Assembly (NCBI RefSeq): GCF_022758145.1
Contig: NZ_JAJVDH010000001.1
Span: 153,546 to 217,545 of the forward strand
Reading direction: 5' to 3'
Length of the DNA: 64,000 nucleotides
From: Pontibacter vulgaris
GTDB lineage: Bacteria; Bacteroidota; Bacteroidia; Cytophagales; Hymenobacteraceae
Under the pieces are notes generated by a model. The model made no database searches, was not told the DNA's origin, and was given only the letters and a program-made list of their open reading frames with translations. Below, piece after piece: positions 10,101 through 18,517 of the stretch; positions within the stretch are counted from its first letter, which is position 1; each line of letters begins with the position of its first letter. The position numbers were made by a program, and so were the translations under genes.

Positions 10101-10762
10101 TGCAGGTGCCACTGGTAAAGGGTGTTTATATTACCAACACTAGTTATACTTCCTGCCTGCGTTGGGTACATCGTAAAGAAATAGAAAATTGCTCTGGCAG
10201 TATTTCCTTTATGATCTTCGCGCGGCTCAAAAGTATTGGAGTATGATTCGCTGTAAGAATCTATGTTAACTGTAGGAATAGTTGCCGTTGTGTAATAGCC
10301 TTTACTGTCGCCGACGTGCCAGGTAGTTGTAACGGCATCATTTATATCCGAAAAAGGATAGTTGCTGCGTGTGCCGTTTGGCTTTGAGTGTGTTGGAAAG
10401 AGGTGGTGAATATCCGAAACCATTGGGTCAGACTTACCAAAAAATGACTGCGGCACAGTATGTTCGCAGTTAATATTGGTCATAGCTGTACTTCCGCCAG
10501 TTGCGCTAAAAGCTTTTAGCTCCTGATAGCCTGTATAAATACAGGTAACTTTGCCGTCATAGTTATCGACATAACTATACATGTACCCGCGCGCACCCTG
10601 GCTGCCATCGTAACCTAAAGTTTTATGGTAACCATTGTACCAGTTTTCGCGGAGCCATACTTTAAGAGATTCGCCTGACAGGGTAGAAGGCGGAACAGAT
10701 TGTGCCCAGGCATATTGCGTTAAAAGCAACAGCAGGAACAGGGTATGTAAAATTTTTGCCAT
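7121..10762 (-). CDS. Secreted endonuclease I family protein with FN3/Ig-like domains and T9SS type A sorting domain
   Basis: 1213 residues, signal peptide ending near YAWAQS. The catalytic domain (~30-257) has the endonuclease I (EndA/NucM) signatures 'NCEHTVPQSFF' at ~98-108, 'DIHHLFPTHSKPNGTRSNYPF' split at ~117-137, 'HKGNTARAIFYFFTMYP' and 'RNPYIDYPEL'. Two FN3-like modules follow (~265-500), then a jelly-roll-like domain (~515-700), Ig/PKD-like modules and one ~95-residue SprB-like repeat (opening VSNNTISAAQAVC) closely resembling those in the neighbouring adhesin. The last ~80 residues ('LTIYPNPSHGKVFI') are a type A T9SS sorting domain. Likely a cell-surface or extracellular DNase/RNase for nucleic acid scavenging; specificity is unproven. 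Confidence 0.92.
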   Translation of the reverse strand: MAKILHTLFLLLLLTQYAWAQSVPPSTLSGESLKVWLRENWYNGYHKTLGYDGSQGARGYMYSYVDNYDGKVTCIYTGYQELKAFSATGGSTAMTNINCEHTVPQSFFGKSDPMVSDIHHLFPTHSKPNGTRSNYPFSDINDAVTTTWHVGDSKGYYTTATIPTVNIDSYSESYSNTFEPREDHKGNTARAIFYFFTMYPTQAGSITSVGNINTLYQWHLQDPVDDRERERNNRVQAVQGNRNPYIDYPELVAKAWGLVPVVCEPTIQLSNLAISEVTTTTFKVSWAKGSGDKRLVVVRENEAVNFTPTGSYTGINSNYSLATDQGSGHRIVYSSTGDSVVVRGLSANKTYHVQVFEFCSSGNKYNTTAAPSLATTTSDYTCSGIPLAITGLNSASITQTGFTLNWANGSGDGRMVVLKKDNPVTFVPANGEAFTGANANYTLAAALADGSRLVYNGSGNSTQIIGLIAGSTYYAQVFESCSNGYTYQITNAPVLEIKTADATQVPTPGNGNLLALQDFDGTASDGWVVTSGFSSSAINTGLPNGQRLRSGSSLQTANATRELIFSDVNVAGKQDVYFELYNSSVSVTTGNGFDAGDYLEVYVALDGANFSATPDIRITANATDNNIRYGMDGTATITTAAGTLVEKIFTEKLSTGNILSADNAPSILRVTIPNGTTTVKAKVSIKNNSSNEIWNVEDVALFGVSPAVDCDADPLEDFAGADKVVCNGASITIGAPAVTSYTYQWSTATGLSGAALANPTFTASTPGTYTYTVTATNGTCTYSDDVVITVSAAPQAPVATAATTCAGASAVLEITNPDASLTYNWYASETGETLLGTGANFTTPQLTANTAYYVGAATAAGCLSALTKVTVDVSTAPDAPTINGPSTICAGETVIYSATMQPGVIAYNWSVPASWVITSGAGTPQIAVQAGNDAGEVSLAVANNCGPSAVTVLAVTVTLPVSNNTISAAQAVCAGQVPATITGTMPTGGTGSYTYLWETSADGNSFIPAAGVNNARDYTPGQLSATTFIRRSITSGNCGTSISEAVKVTVNPVPDKPAITQTTNQLTASIAGAAYEWAKDGITITDAISQSITITESGNYTVRVRNGEGCYSASSEPIAAVLQPTGIADAIEKLGLTIYPNPSHGKVFIAAKQPLMHVEVIVANAVGHMVYRQKLPVLQGQQELDLTHLSTGVYLLRIVSDKGQASSKLFIVD

Positions 10763-11154
10763 GAAAAGGTTGGGTTGAAAAGATAGGCGAAGTTAATGAC
10801 TCTATCTCTTCTAAAAACCTTTTGCTGTTACCTTTCTATTAAGTTACCGCAACTCATTAAATTTATTGCATATATTCATCGAAATAGCCAAAAACCCAGC
10901 TATTAATCAGATCATTAAATAAGTTTTTATGTCTAGTATTCTGGTGCTACTGGCAAGTATAGCATCAGGGGTAGCAGGTAAAACTAAAAGCCTGTGAGGT
11001 AAATTTGGACGAAACTTGAACGTCTGTTTAGATCATGTCATACGACTTCGCTCATCAGAATAAACCTAAAGTCTGTTCTATTTAAATATGTTCTTTTTTG
11101 ATACTTAACAGAGAGCAGAAGTATATCCTTTCTAGAAATGTTGCTTGACTATCA
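10763..11154. other. Gene-free spacer between nuclease and HNH gene
   Basis: About 390 bases. It should hold the nuclease promoter, though I found no clear -33/-7 pair. A sequence around 10975-11010 resembles 12594-12630 on the other side of the HNH gene (shared core TAAAAGCCTG then AATTTG); see findings. Confidence 0.4.
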
Positions 11155-12141
11155 CTAGACAGAACGCTCTGACAATAGCTTATTGATTTTGTCAATGAAC
11201 TTAATACCGTCCTGGTCAACTAAGTAGGTGGTGAATGATTTATTTTCGTCCATGATAGGCAACCCAATATCAATTTTATTCCTCCGAATTATTTGCTCAA
11301 GGTAAAATGCAAATTCTTCATCATTCCACTCTCTTAAGGTCAAATTGTTCAAAGTGTTTACGCGCAAAACCTTGTCTTCCATGTTGAAGATGTGGAAATA
11401 CTTTGGTGTATTTTCAGCCAAGTGCTTCCCATAAAAAATTCGGGCTGAAACTTCCAGAAACTGGACATGGTTGAGGCTAAAGCTTTGCAAATACTTAAGT
11501 TTCTTTAAAAAAAGTTCGACACAATTATTGTCTTGAAACACAATTGACACACCTATTTCTCCAAATTTTAGACTGACACCCAAGGCAGAAATATCATTCA
11601 TGTAATCAAAGTCATGTCCTTTATAATTAAAGACAAAAATGCTCCACGGCTTCGGGTCTACAAATTCTGTTGGAATCCTTATTGACTGCAGAAACAAATG
11701 CATTGCTTCATAACTTTCCACGAATTCAACAGGCAGAATATTTCCTTTCAGCGGGTTGCTCCTATCATATAACAAAGACAATTCCTTAAACATGGTACCA
11801 TAAAGCAATTTACTAGTCCACTGGAAAATCACTTGCTCATCATCCATGGTCAAGTTCTCAAATCTGCGGTCGAAGAGGAATTGAAATTTTATTTCCATTT
11901 TAGACAAGTGCACCCCATTGCACTCCTTGCAACATGGAACGGTAAGGTATCTGTAACGCACTGGCGTTTGATTAAGCACTAGCAATGACTGATTCCACAA
12001 AGAGTACTTCCTTTGAAGCCATTTTGGAAATATATGCTCATCACTTCTAGTATCAACATCTAATTCAAGCCCACATAAGAAGCATTGATTATTTGTAAAA
12101 GTTGACTTTTCAAATGGCTTAAAGAACCCTAGTTCAAGCAT
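11155..12141 (-). CDS. HNH endonuclease-like protein, probably acquired
   Basis: 328 residues. The N-terminal 80 residues carry a zinc-binding HNH-type pattern: C20-x2-C23, then 'DEHIFPKWL' (D34-E35-H36), then C71-x2-C74 followed by N75. The remaining ~250 residues match no family I recognise and may be a target-binding or effector domain. The gene stands alone next to an initiator tRNA. It is clearly more AT-rich than its neighbours and contains none of the AASTATA heptamers common elsewhere in the window, which suggests recent transfer. Nuclease activity and a defence or mobile-element role are inference. Confidence 0.7.
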   Translation of the reverse strand: MLELGFFKPFEKSTFTNNQCFLCGLELDVDTRSDEHIFPKWLQRKYSLWNQSLLVLNQTPVRYRYLTVPCCKECNGVHLSKMEIKFQFLFDRRFENLTMDDEQVIFQWTSKLLYGTMFKELSLLYDRSNPLKGNILPVEFVESYEAMHLFLQSIRIPTEFVDPKPWSIFVFNYKGHDFDYMNDISALGVSLKFGEIGVSIVFQDNNCVELFLKKLKYLQSFSLNHVQFLEVSARIFYGKHLAENTPKYFHIFNMEDKVLRVNTLNNLTLREWNDEEFAFYLEQIIRRNKIDIGLPIMDENKSFTTYLVDQDGIKFIDKINKLLSERSV

Positions 12142-12683
12142 TGTACAACATGTAAAGAGTTACAAAATGACGAAGACTTGTAATCTATGACTTAACATAC
12201 ATCAAGCCTTAAATTTGCAATTCATTCTTTGTTAATACAAATTTCACTATGTATGGGTTAAGCCTGATAATTCGTTTTAAGTAGCTCGTTTTTATTTGCC
12301 TTTTTTGGGCTTGAATTCAAGTAGTCAAGCCACATGTTTTTACTACAGATTACAAATTTAAAAATAGAGAAAACGTAGTTTAGGTAACATAAAACTATTT
12401 ATAGGAAGCAAAATGAATGCATAATGGCCAACCTAGCATGTTCACACATGAAAAAACGTTCATATAAAACTGACATAAGCTGGCTTTAACCTAAAGTTTA
12501 TAGCGCTATAAAAATGAACAGAAGCAAAATATTTAGCGGTGGTGCAGCAGGAAGGAGAACTGAAAAAAAAATTATGTTACACAAAGCGTGCTTGCAGGTG
12601 CCGTTAAAAGCCTGAGAAGTGAATTTGAAATGACTATAAAACAAAGAAGCCTGACTCATTTCTGAATCAGGCTTCTCTTTAGG
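12142..12683. other. Gene-free spacer between HNH gene and initiator tRNA
   Basis: About 540 AT-rich bases. It contains the tRNA terminator (12645-12676) and a degenerate copy (12594-12630) of a sequence on the far side of the HNH gene. No ORF or further RNA is evident. Confidence 0.4.
12645..12676 (-). terminator. Terminator of the initiator tRNA
   Basis: The stem AGAAGCCTGA (12645-12654) pairs exactly with 12667-12676, just downstream of the tRNA 3' end on the minus strand. The downstream bases on that strand (TTTGTTTTATAG) are U-rich. Confidence 0.75.
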
Positions 12684-12756
<73 letters not shown>

Positions 12757-12770
12757 CTGTTATTGTATGA

Positions 12771-12802
12771 CAAAAGTAGTATATTGATTTATACTTTGCA
12801 AG
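12771..12802 (-). promoter_or_regulatory. Bacteroidota-type promoter of the initiator tRNA
   Basis: On the minus strand a -33-like CTTG (12799-12802) and a -7 element TACTTTTG (12771-12778) are separated by 20 bases. This matches the primary-sigma consensus TTTG-N19-20-TAnnTTTG with one mismatch. The tRNA starts 15 bases downstream. Confidence 0.65.
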
Positions 12803-12830
12803 CTTTTATACCTGAAAAGGGCAAAAAAAG

Positions 12831-14591
12831 TTAGAATTTACTTGTTACACCAAAGTGTATTTTGGAGTATTTCAACGAAAGTGGCTGTTGCTCAGAGCGT
12901 CCCAGAGAATATACCAACTGAAAAATTCCTGCGCCTGTACTAAAACTAATTCCGCCGCCAACACCTAAGGGGTAATCCTGGGCCAGCGAAGCCTGTAAAT
13001 CGCTGCGGTAATAGCCTTGGTCATAGAAAAGCAACACATAAGAATCGGCGGCGGTAAACAGGCGGTACTCCAGCGTGGCAACAGCGTAGGACGATGCATA
13101 GAAGAAATACTCGTCAAACCCGCGCAGGGTATTAAGGCCGCCAATCCGGTACATGTCGTTCAGAAAAACCTGGTCGTTGAGCAGTGCCTCGCCACGCAGG
13201 CGGGTTAGCAAAGCGCTATTTGTACTTAAGCGCAGAAAATTTTCGAGCCTTAACGCCAGGCTGAGCTGGGTGGTTTTCAGGTCCAGGGTGTCATAAAAAC
13301 TTTTCTCGAGATCGGCGTTACGCAGCAGTTTTTTTGTACCTGCCGCCAGTTGCAACTCTACCAAACGGCCACGGCGCGGAAAGTAAAAATCATCAAGATT
13401 ATTCCAGAGGTAATTAAAGCCATAGGTATTTGTTTTGGCATCAGCCAGGTCTAATTTCTGCAGACTTTGTGTATTGGCTGATGAAAGTATACGCGAGTTG
13501 CGCCACTCCGTGAACACACTGAATTTGCCATACTTCAGTGTATAATATGCCAGCTGCAGGCGTGGCTGTAAGGTAATAAACGATGAATCCTGTTTTAGCA
13601 AATTAAACTTTGTACCCAGCTCGAAAGGTGTGCCCAGCAAATTAGGGTGCAGGTACTCGCCGTTAAGTATAACCGAACCTTTGTTTACGTGCCGCCACTG
13701 CAGCCCCAGTTGCTTACCTGTACCACGAATATTGCGTATGTTCAGGTTGGCTTCGCCGGTTATCAGCAGTTTGTCTTTGCGTGTTGGGTCTGGTAAAAAG
13801 CCTACAACCCCATCTATCTGGTTAGCCTGACGGTCTTCCAGGAAATAGTATACTTTGGCTTTATCGCGGGCAAAACGCACCTGCGGCGGCCTTGTTGATT
13901 TAATGTAAGGCAGTTGCGTAAGCATGCGTTGCGACGCATTGATCTGGTCCTGGTTATAGATCTGGCCGGGCAGCAGTTGCAGGTAATGCATCAGGAACTT
14001 AGGCTGCGTCTTTGTTTTTCCTTCAATTTCCAGCGAGTCATAAGTAACAACAAAAGCTTTTTCCACCATCAGGGCAGCTTCAATTTTATTGTCGTTTATA
14101 CTTATACTATCCAGCCATACACTGGCAAAGGGATAGCCGTTGCGCTCGGCATAATCAAGTATGCGCTGCTGCAGCTTTACATACTCGGCTGGCTTAAAAG
14201 GTACATTGTGGTAAAACTTCTCCCTGAAACCCGACTCGATCAGGATGCCTTCGCTCAGGTTCCCATTCCGCAGGCTGGCAAATTCAAAGCGCTGGCCAAT
14301 GTATAGTTTCACGTGAAGCGTATCGTTGCGCAGGTACAGGCTATCGGCAGAAGTGAGCAAATAAGCATCCTGCTGCATCTCGTACACCAAAGCTTTTACT
14401 TCTTTGCTAGCTTCTACAGAATCGGGATGAGTAGTTTTGTAAGTATAACCACGCAGGCGTGGGGCATCTTCAGGAGTGGTATGTACACGAAGTATAAGTT
14501 TAGGCTGTGGCACAGCATCGGGTTGCGATTGGGCCTGCACACGCGGCAGCCACAAAAGCAAACACAATACTACGGCAGCTATTTTATACAT
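12831..14591 (-). CDS. Omp85/BamA-TamA-like outer membrane protein
   Basis: 586 residues with a signal peptide (cleavage near RVQAQ/S). The first ~270 residues look like POTRA-type periplasmic domains, including 'LEIEGKTKTQPKFLMHYLQL' and 'GQIYNQDQINASQRML', the typical entry to a POTRA repeat. Residues ~285-586 form an Omp85 beta-barrel: 'NLNIRNIRGTGKQLGLQW' and, near the end, 'NDMYRIGGLNTLRGFDE', the conserved (V/I)RG-type loop 6 motif (here LRGF). It ends in an aromatic F. It is shorter than true BamA (~800 residues), so a TamA- or lipid/protein-translocating paralog is likelier. Substrate unknown; monocistronic and divergent from hemW. Confidence 0.85.
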   Translation of the reverse strand: MYKIAAVVLCLLLWLPRVQAQSQPDAVPQPKLILRVHTTPEDAPRLRGYTYKTTHPDSVEASKEVKALVYEMQQDAYLLTSADSLYLRNDTLHVKLYIGQRFEFASLRNGNLSEGILIESGFREKFYHNVPFKPAEYVKLQQRILDYAERNGYPFASVWLDSISINDNKIEAALMVEKAFVVTYDSLEIEGKTKTQPKFLMHYLQLLPGQIYNQDQINASQRMLTQLPYIKSTRPPQVRFARDKAKVYYFLEDRQANQIDGVVGFLPDPTRKDKLLITGEANLNIRNIRGTGKQLGLQWRHVNKGSVILNGEYLHPNLLGTPFELGTKFNLLKQDSSFITLQPRLQLAYYTLKYGKFSVFTEWRNSRILSSANTQSLQKLDLADAKTNTYGFNYLWNNLDDFYFPRRGRLVELQLAAGTKKLLRNADLEKSFYDTLDLKTTQLSLALRLENFLRLSTNSALLTRLRGEALLNDQVFLNDMYRIGGLNTLRGFDEYFFYASSYAVATLEYRLFTAADSYVLLFYDQGYYRSDLQASLAQDYPLGVGGGISFSTGAGIFQLVYSLGRSEQQPLSLKYSKIHFGVTSKF

Positions 14592-14749
14592 TTGTGTAAT
14601 TGATTGTTGAATTGTTTAGCGGCTAAATTGTTAACCTTTTAGACTACTAGGCCTTTATACCTTGCTATACCTACAAATGTAACGGGTTATGTTTTACAGA
14701 TTTATAGTTCATCAACAATTTAACCATCCAACAATTTAACAATTAACTC

Positions 14750-15877
14750 TTGGCCGGAATATACCTTCATATCCCTTTCTGCAAACAGGCTTGCCATTAC
14801 TGCGATTTCCATTTCAGTACAAGTATGGGTCACAAGTCGGCAACTATAGATGCCATTGCCCGCGAGCTTGAACTGCGGAAAGAGTATCTGCAGGGCCAGA
14901 CGATTGAAACCATTTACTTCGGAGGCGGCACACCATCGTTGTTAACCCAACCTGAGTTGGAGCTGTTGCTGCAAACTATAAGATCATTGTTTATAGTTGC
15001 TGATAACGCAGAAATCACACTGGAGGCTAACCCCGACGATCTTTCGCCGGAGAAACTACAGGAATTGAAAGCTGCAGGTATAAACCGGTTAAGTATAGGA
15101 TTGCAGTCGTTTCATGAGCCGCACCTGCGCATGATGAACCGCGCCCACAACGCTACCGAAAGTCTGCAATGCGTGAAAGATGCGCAGGCTGCCGGGTTTG
15201 ATAACATTACTGTCGATTTAATCTATGGCATTCCGGCGCCGGATCACAGCATCTGGCTGAATGACCTCAAAACACTTTTCTCACTGAATGTGCAGCATGT
15301 ATCGTGCTACGCCTTAACGATAGAACCTGATACTGCGCTGGGCCGCTGGAGCAAAAAAGGCAAGTTTATACCTTCCGAAGATGATTTCACGGCACAACAG
15401 TTCGAGATTTTATTAGAGCAGATGGCGCAGCATGGCTTTGTGCAATACGAAATCTCAAACTTCTGTAAGCCGGGCTTCGAGTCGAAACACAACAGTAATT
15501 ACTGGCGAGGTGTGCATTACCTGGGCGTAGGGCCGAGCGCGCATTCATTTAACGGAAACAGCAGGCAGTACAATGTAGCCAACAACCGCAAGTATACCGA
15601 GGCCATAAGCCAAAACAGCATCCCAGCTGAAATAGAAAACCTTACCCTAGCCGACCAGGCTAACGATTACCTGCTTACCACGCTACGCACGATCTGGGGC
15701 TGCGACCTTACACAATTGCGCGATAAGTATAACTACGATGTGCAGGCAACCCATAACCTATACTTGCAGGAACTGCAGCAAAAAGAACTGGCAAGTATAA
15801 AAGCCGATGTGCTATACCTGACAGATAAAGGCAAACTGCTCGCCGACCAAATCACGCTGGATCTGTTTGTTGAATAA
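14750..15877 (+). CDS. hemW: Radical SAM family haem chaperone HemW
   Basis: 375 residues. The N-terminus 'GIYLHIPFCKQACHYCDF' holds the radical SAM cluster motif C11-x3-C15-x2-C18. 'IETIYFGGGTPSLL' and 'ITLEANPDDLS' are typical of HemW, formerly misnamed oxygen-independent coproporphyrinogen oxidase. HemW binds haem and a 4Fe-4S cluster and delivers haem to respiratory enzymes; true HemN is longer and has a different cysteine pattern. The start is a TTG at 14750: the in-frame TAA at 14744 leaves no room for an upstream start, and the conserved sequence begins at once. It has 8 AASTATA heptamers in 1128 bases. Confidence 0.92.
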   Translation: MAGIYLHIPFCKQACHYCDFHFSTSMGHKSATIDAIARELELRKEYLQGQTIETIYFGGGTPSLLTQPELELLLQTIRSLFIVADNAEITLEANPDDLSPEKLQELKAAGINRLSIGLQSFHEPHLRMMNRAHNATESLQCVKDAQAAGFDNITVDLIYGIPAPDHSIWLNDLKTLFSLNVQHVSCYALTIEPDTALGRWSKKGKFIPSEDDFTAQQFEILLEQMAQHGFVQYEISNFCKPGFESKHNSNYWRGVHYLGVGPSAHSFNGNSRQYNVANNRKYTEAISQNSIPAEIENLTLADQANDYLLTTLRTIWGCDLTQLRDKYNYDVQATHNLYLQELQQKELASIKADVLYLTDKGKLLADQITLDLFVE

Positions 15878-15954
15878 TTTCCTTAATAGCCGGCAAACTT
15901 ACTTCTAGCAGTATACATTCGTTGAAAGTATCCGTAAAGGTAACTGTTCTCAAA

Positions 15955-16389
15955 ATGCTTCCCGAATACATGCAGACATTGCCCCTGATAACGGTTTATG
16001 AATCGGATGGACTAAAAATTGAAGTTGCTGACAGCCTTTGCCTGGTCCGGACAGAATGGTTGCGCACCTTACCCGATGAGCAGTTTCAGGCCGAAGCTAT
16101 GCAGGCATACCATGTTATTGCAGAAAGAAAAGCAGAAAAGGTACTGGTAAATTCGCAGCAGACATCTATACTTGGCCCCGAAACCAAGGACTGGCTCTCC
16201 AACACCTACTATAGTTTGTTTTCTACTACTGCCCTCAGAAAGATGGCCCGCGTTATGCCCGATAACCTGTTCAAGAAACTGGCGCTGGCATCGGTGGTAG
16301 CAAGAGCAGATGCTGCCGGCGATATTTCTTACACTATCCGGGACTTTGCCTCTGAAGATGAAGCTATCAGCTGGCTACTTGAAGAATAA
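15955..16389 (+). CDS. SpoIIAA/STAS-like protein (paralog family member 1)
   Basis: 144 residues from ATG 15955; an upstream TTG at 15922 and a downstream ATG at 15970 are also possible. It has no enzymatic motif. It opens with a beta-rich segment ('LITVYESDGLKIEV'), then a helix 'EQFQAEAMQAYHVI', then 'EKVLVNSQQTSIL', and ends with 'IRDFASEDEAISWLLEE'. The order of elements and the C-terminal 'DFxsxxxAixWL' are shared with the genes at 28994 and 29457, which defines a small paralog family with a SpoIIAA/STAS-like fold. Function unknown; possibly protein-protein regulation. It follows hemW by 77 bases and may be cotranscribed. Confidence 0.7.
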   Translation: MLPEYMQTLPLITVYESDGLKIEVADSLCLVRTEWLRTLPDEQFQAEAMQAYHVIAERKAEKVLVNSQQTSILGPETKDWLSNTYYSLFSTTALRKMARVMPDNLFKKLALASVVARADAAGDISYTIRDFASEDEAISWLLEE

Positions 16390-16456
16390 CATACTTTTAA
16401 GCGCTTTAAAGTATAGTTTCCGATTTTTCGCTTATACTTGCTAAAAGCCCGAAACT

Positions 16457-17227
16457 ATGGAAGCCAACATCACCTACCACGACCAGGTTTATACTTTCAA
16501 TCCGTTGCAGCCACTGGACATTTCGATGCCGCTACACGACAAAGAGCTGCAACCGGAGTGTTTCTGGGCCGAGCCCGTTCAGTTTGATGTGATACGGGTA
16601 GGTGATTTTGTAGGAAGCGTGGCCGAAGGCGGCAGTACCAACTATAAACGCGTGCACGTAACGCCGCACGGCAACGGCACCCACACCGAGTGCTACGGCC
16701 ACATCTCCGCCGATGAGAACGCCACCATTCACAATTGCTTGAAGCGCTTTTTATTTGTAGCCCAGCTCATAACTATAACACCACAAAAGCAGGAAAACGG
16801 CGATGAAGTGGTAATGCTGGAAGATGTGCGAGAGCAATTGGAAGGTATAAAATGTGAGGCCGTTATACTTCGCACCTTACCAAATTCGGATGAGAAACTT
16901 ACCCGCCACTACTCCGGCACCAACCCGCCCTACTTAGAGCATACTATCGGGCAACACCTGGCCGAAAAAGGCATACAGCATTTACTTTTAGACCTGCCCT
17001 CTGTAGACCGCGAACTCGACGAAGGAAAATTGCTATGCCACCATGGCTTCTGGCAATATCCTAAAAACACCCGCTGCGGCGCAACTATCACCGAGCTAAT
17101 TTATGTGCCGGATCATATTACGGACGGTTTATACTTGCTGAACCTGCAAATAGCCAGCTTGCAACTCGATGCCAGCCCGAGCAAGCCTGTACTTTATACT
17201 TTATCGCCTGTTTTTCCAGAACTATAG
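16457..17227 (+). CDS. Cyclase family protein (kynurenine formamidase-like metal hydrolase)
   Basis: 256 residues. 'PLDISMPLH' near the N-terminus and 'VTPHGNGTHTECYGHI' at ~70-85 match the cyclase family (PF04199), whose H-x-G-T-H-x-D/E motif binds a catalytic divalent metal. Here the acidic position is Glu. 'LLLDLPSVDRELDEGKLLCHH' carries the second conserved Asp/His region. Characterised relatives hydrolyse N-formylkynurenine or isatin. No tryptophan-catabolism gene lies nearby, so the substrate is open. Confidence 0.8.
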   Translation: MEANITYHDQVYTFNPLQPLDISMPLHDKELQPECFWAEPVQFDVIRVGDFVGSVAEGGSTNYKRVHVTPHGNGTHTECYGHISADENATIHNCLKRFLFVAQLITITPQKQENGDEVVMLEDVREQLEGIKCEAVILRTLPNSDEKLTRHYSGTNPPYLEHTIGQHLAEKGIQHLLLDLPSVDRELDEGKLLCHHGFWQYPKNTRCGATITELIYVPDHITDGLYLLNLQIASLQLDASPSKPVLYTLSPVFPEL

Positions 17228-17261
17228 TTTACAATAACTATAAAACAGCATGCCTCCCTAC

Positions 17262-17292
17262 AGAAAAAAGGCTGGAGCGTTAGCCCCAGCCT
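17262..17292 (-). terminator. Terminator of the met operon
   Basis: The stem AGGCTGG/CCAGCCT (17269-17275 with 17286-17292) is followed on the minus strand by TTTTTT. It lies between convergent genes, 38 bases past the metF stop. Confidence 0.8.
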
Positions 17293-17329
17293 CAGGTAGT
17301 TTAGTTGTTTGTAAGGAGTGTTGTTGTTT

Positions 17330-18286
17330 CTAAAATAGCGCTTCGGCTACTTTTCTAACAGATTCTGATTTGCCCATCGAGTAGTAGTGCAGGCACGGCA
17401 CGCCAAATTCCATCAGTTCTTTTGATTGCTGTATCGCCCACTCCACGCCAACCTGTGCGGCGGCCTTGTTGTCGGGGCAGGCTTCAATGGCATCAGCCAG
17501 CTCACATGGTATCTCGATATGGAACAGGCTTGGCAGTAAGTTAAGCTGTGTTTTGGTGGTCATTGGTTTCAGGCCCGGGATGATCGGCACATTTATACCT
17601 TCCTCACGGCAGCGGTTCACAAAGTCAAAATACTTCTGGTTATCGAAGAACATCTGCGTAACAATGTACTCGGCCCCAAGCTCCACTTTGCGCTTCAGCC
17701 AGCGCAGATCCGATTTCATATTAGGTGCTTCAAAATGCTTCTCTGGGTAGCCAGCCACGCCAATACAGAAATCTGTTCCGCTGTTGTAAACTTGCTCCTC
17801 ATCCAGGTAACGTCCGCAGTTCATGTCCACCACCTGCCCGATCAGTTCGGTCGCATAATGATGTCCGCCCGGCTCTGGCACAAATCGCTGTTCGCTTTTT
17901 ACACAATCGCCACGCAGCACCAGTACATTGTCTATCCCTAGAAAGTGAAGGTCGATCAGGGCATTCTCGGTTTCTTCTTTGTTAAAGCCTCCGCAGATCA
18001 GGTGCGGCACTGTGTCCACTTTATAGTTGTTCTGGATAGCCGCACAAATACCTACTGTGCCTGGTCGCTTACGTGTAGTGATCTTCTCTAAAAGACCATT
18101 TTCGCGCTGTTTATACACATATTCCTCGCGGTGATAGGTCACATCAATAAACGGAGGCTTAAACTCCATCAGCGGGTCGATGTGGTTAAACAGGATTTTC
18201 ATATTCTCGCCTTTCAGCGGAGGTAATATCTCAAAAGTGAACAGGGTTTTCCCGTTGGCATTTTTGAAGTGGTCTGTTACTTTCAA
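17330..18286 (-). CDS. metF: 5,10-methylenetetrahydrofolate reductase
   Basis: 318 residues. It reduces 5,10-methylene-THF to 5-methyl-THF with FAD, supplying the methyl donor for MetH. Family signatures include 'TFEILPPLKGE' with the catalytic Glu near the N-terminus, 'DVTYHRE', 'VLVLRGDC' and 'GAEYIVTQMFFDNQKYFDFV'. The length is usual for bacterial MetF. The start is a TTG at 18286 giving MKVTDHFKNANGKT, the conserved family beginning, with an in-frame stop 3 codons upstream. It is the last gene of the riboswitch-metH-metF unit; an inverted-repeat element lies in the gap between metH and metF. Confidence 0.93.
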   Translation of the reverse strand: MKVTDHFKNANGKTLFTFEILPPLKGENMKILFNHIDPLMEFKPPFIDVTYHREEYVYKQRENGLLEKITTRKRPGTVGICAAIQNNYKVDTVPHLICGGFNKEETENALIDLHFLGIDNVLVLRGDCVKSEQRFVPEPGGHHYATELIGQVVDMNCGRYLDEEQVYNSGTDFCIGVAGYPEKHFEAPNMKSDLRWLKRKVELGAEYIVTQMFFDNQKYFDFVNRCREEGINVPIIPGLKPMTTKTQLNLLPSLFHIEIPCELADAIEACPDNKAAAQVGVEWAIQQSKELMEFGVPCLHYYSMGKSESVRKVAEALF

Positions 18287-18344
18287 TTTATGTTAAATTG
18301 TTAGATGGTTTAATTGTTAGATGGTTGTTTGCGCTGCCGGATCC

Positions 18345-18514
18345 AACCACCCCTAACCCCTCCTTGTCTAAGGAGGGGAGTTTTACCTACTACTTCAACC
18401 TATGTAGCTTATAGTTTGCGCTATTGCATTTCGTAGCCTTCAGCTTCAAAACTTGAAGTGTAGTAAAACAACAGCAGGCTCCCCTCCTTAGACAAGGAGG
18501 GGTTAGGGGTGGTT
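18345..18514. repeat. 170-bp element with ~35-bp inverted ends, each end a GC-rich hairpin
   Basis: The left end 18345-18379 and right end 18479-18514 are inverted copies. Each contains the palindrome CCCCTCCTT-GTCT-AAGGAGGGG and a flanking CCACCCCTAA. The ~100-base centre has no ORF. The element ends 4 bases from the metH stop codon. The structure resembles a non-autonomous miniature or REP-type element; I see no target duplication. Each end could also act as an intra-operon hairpin that attenuates metF or stabilises metH mRNA. Confidence 0.8.
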
Positions 18515-18517
18515 TGA

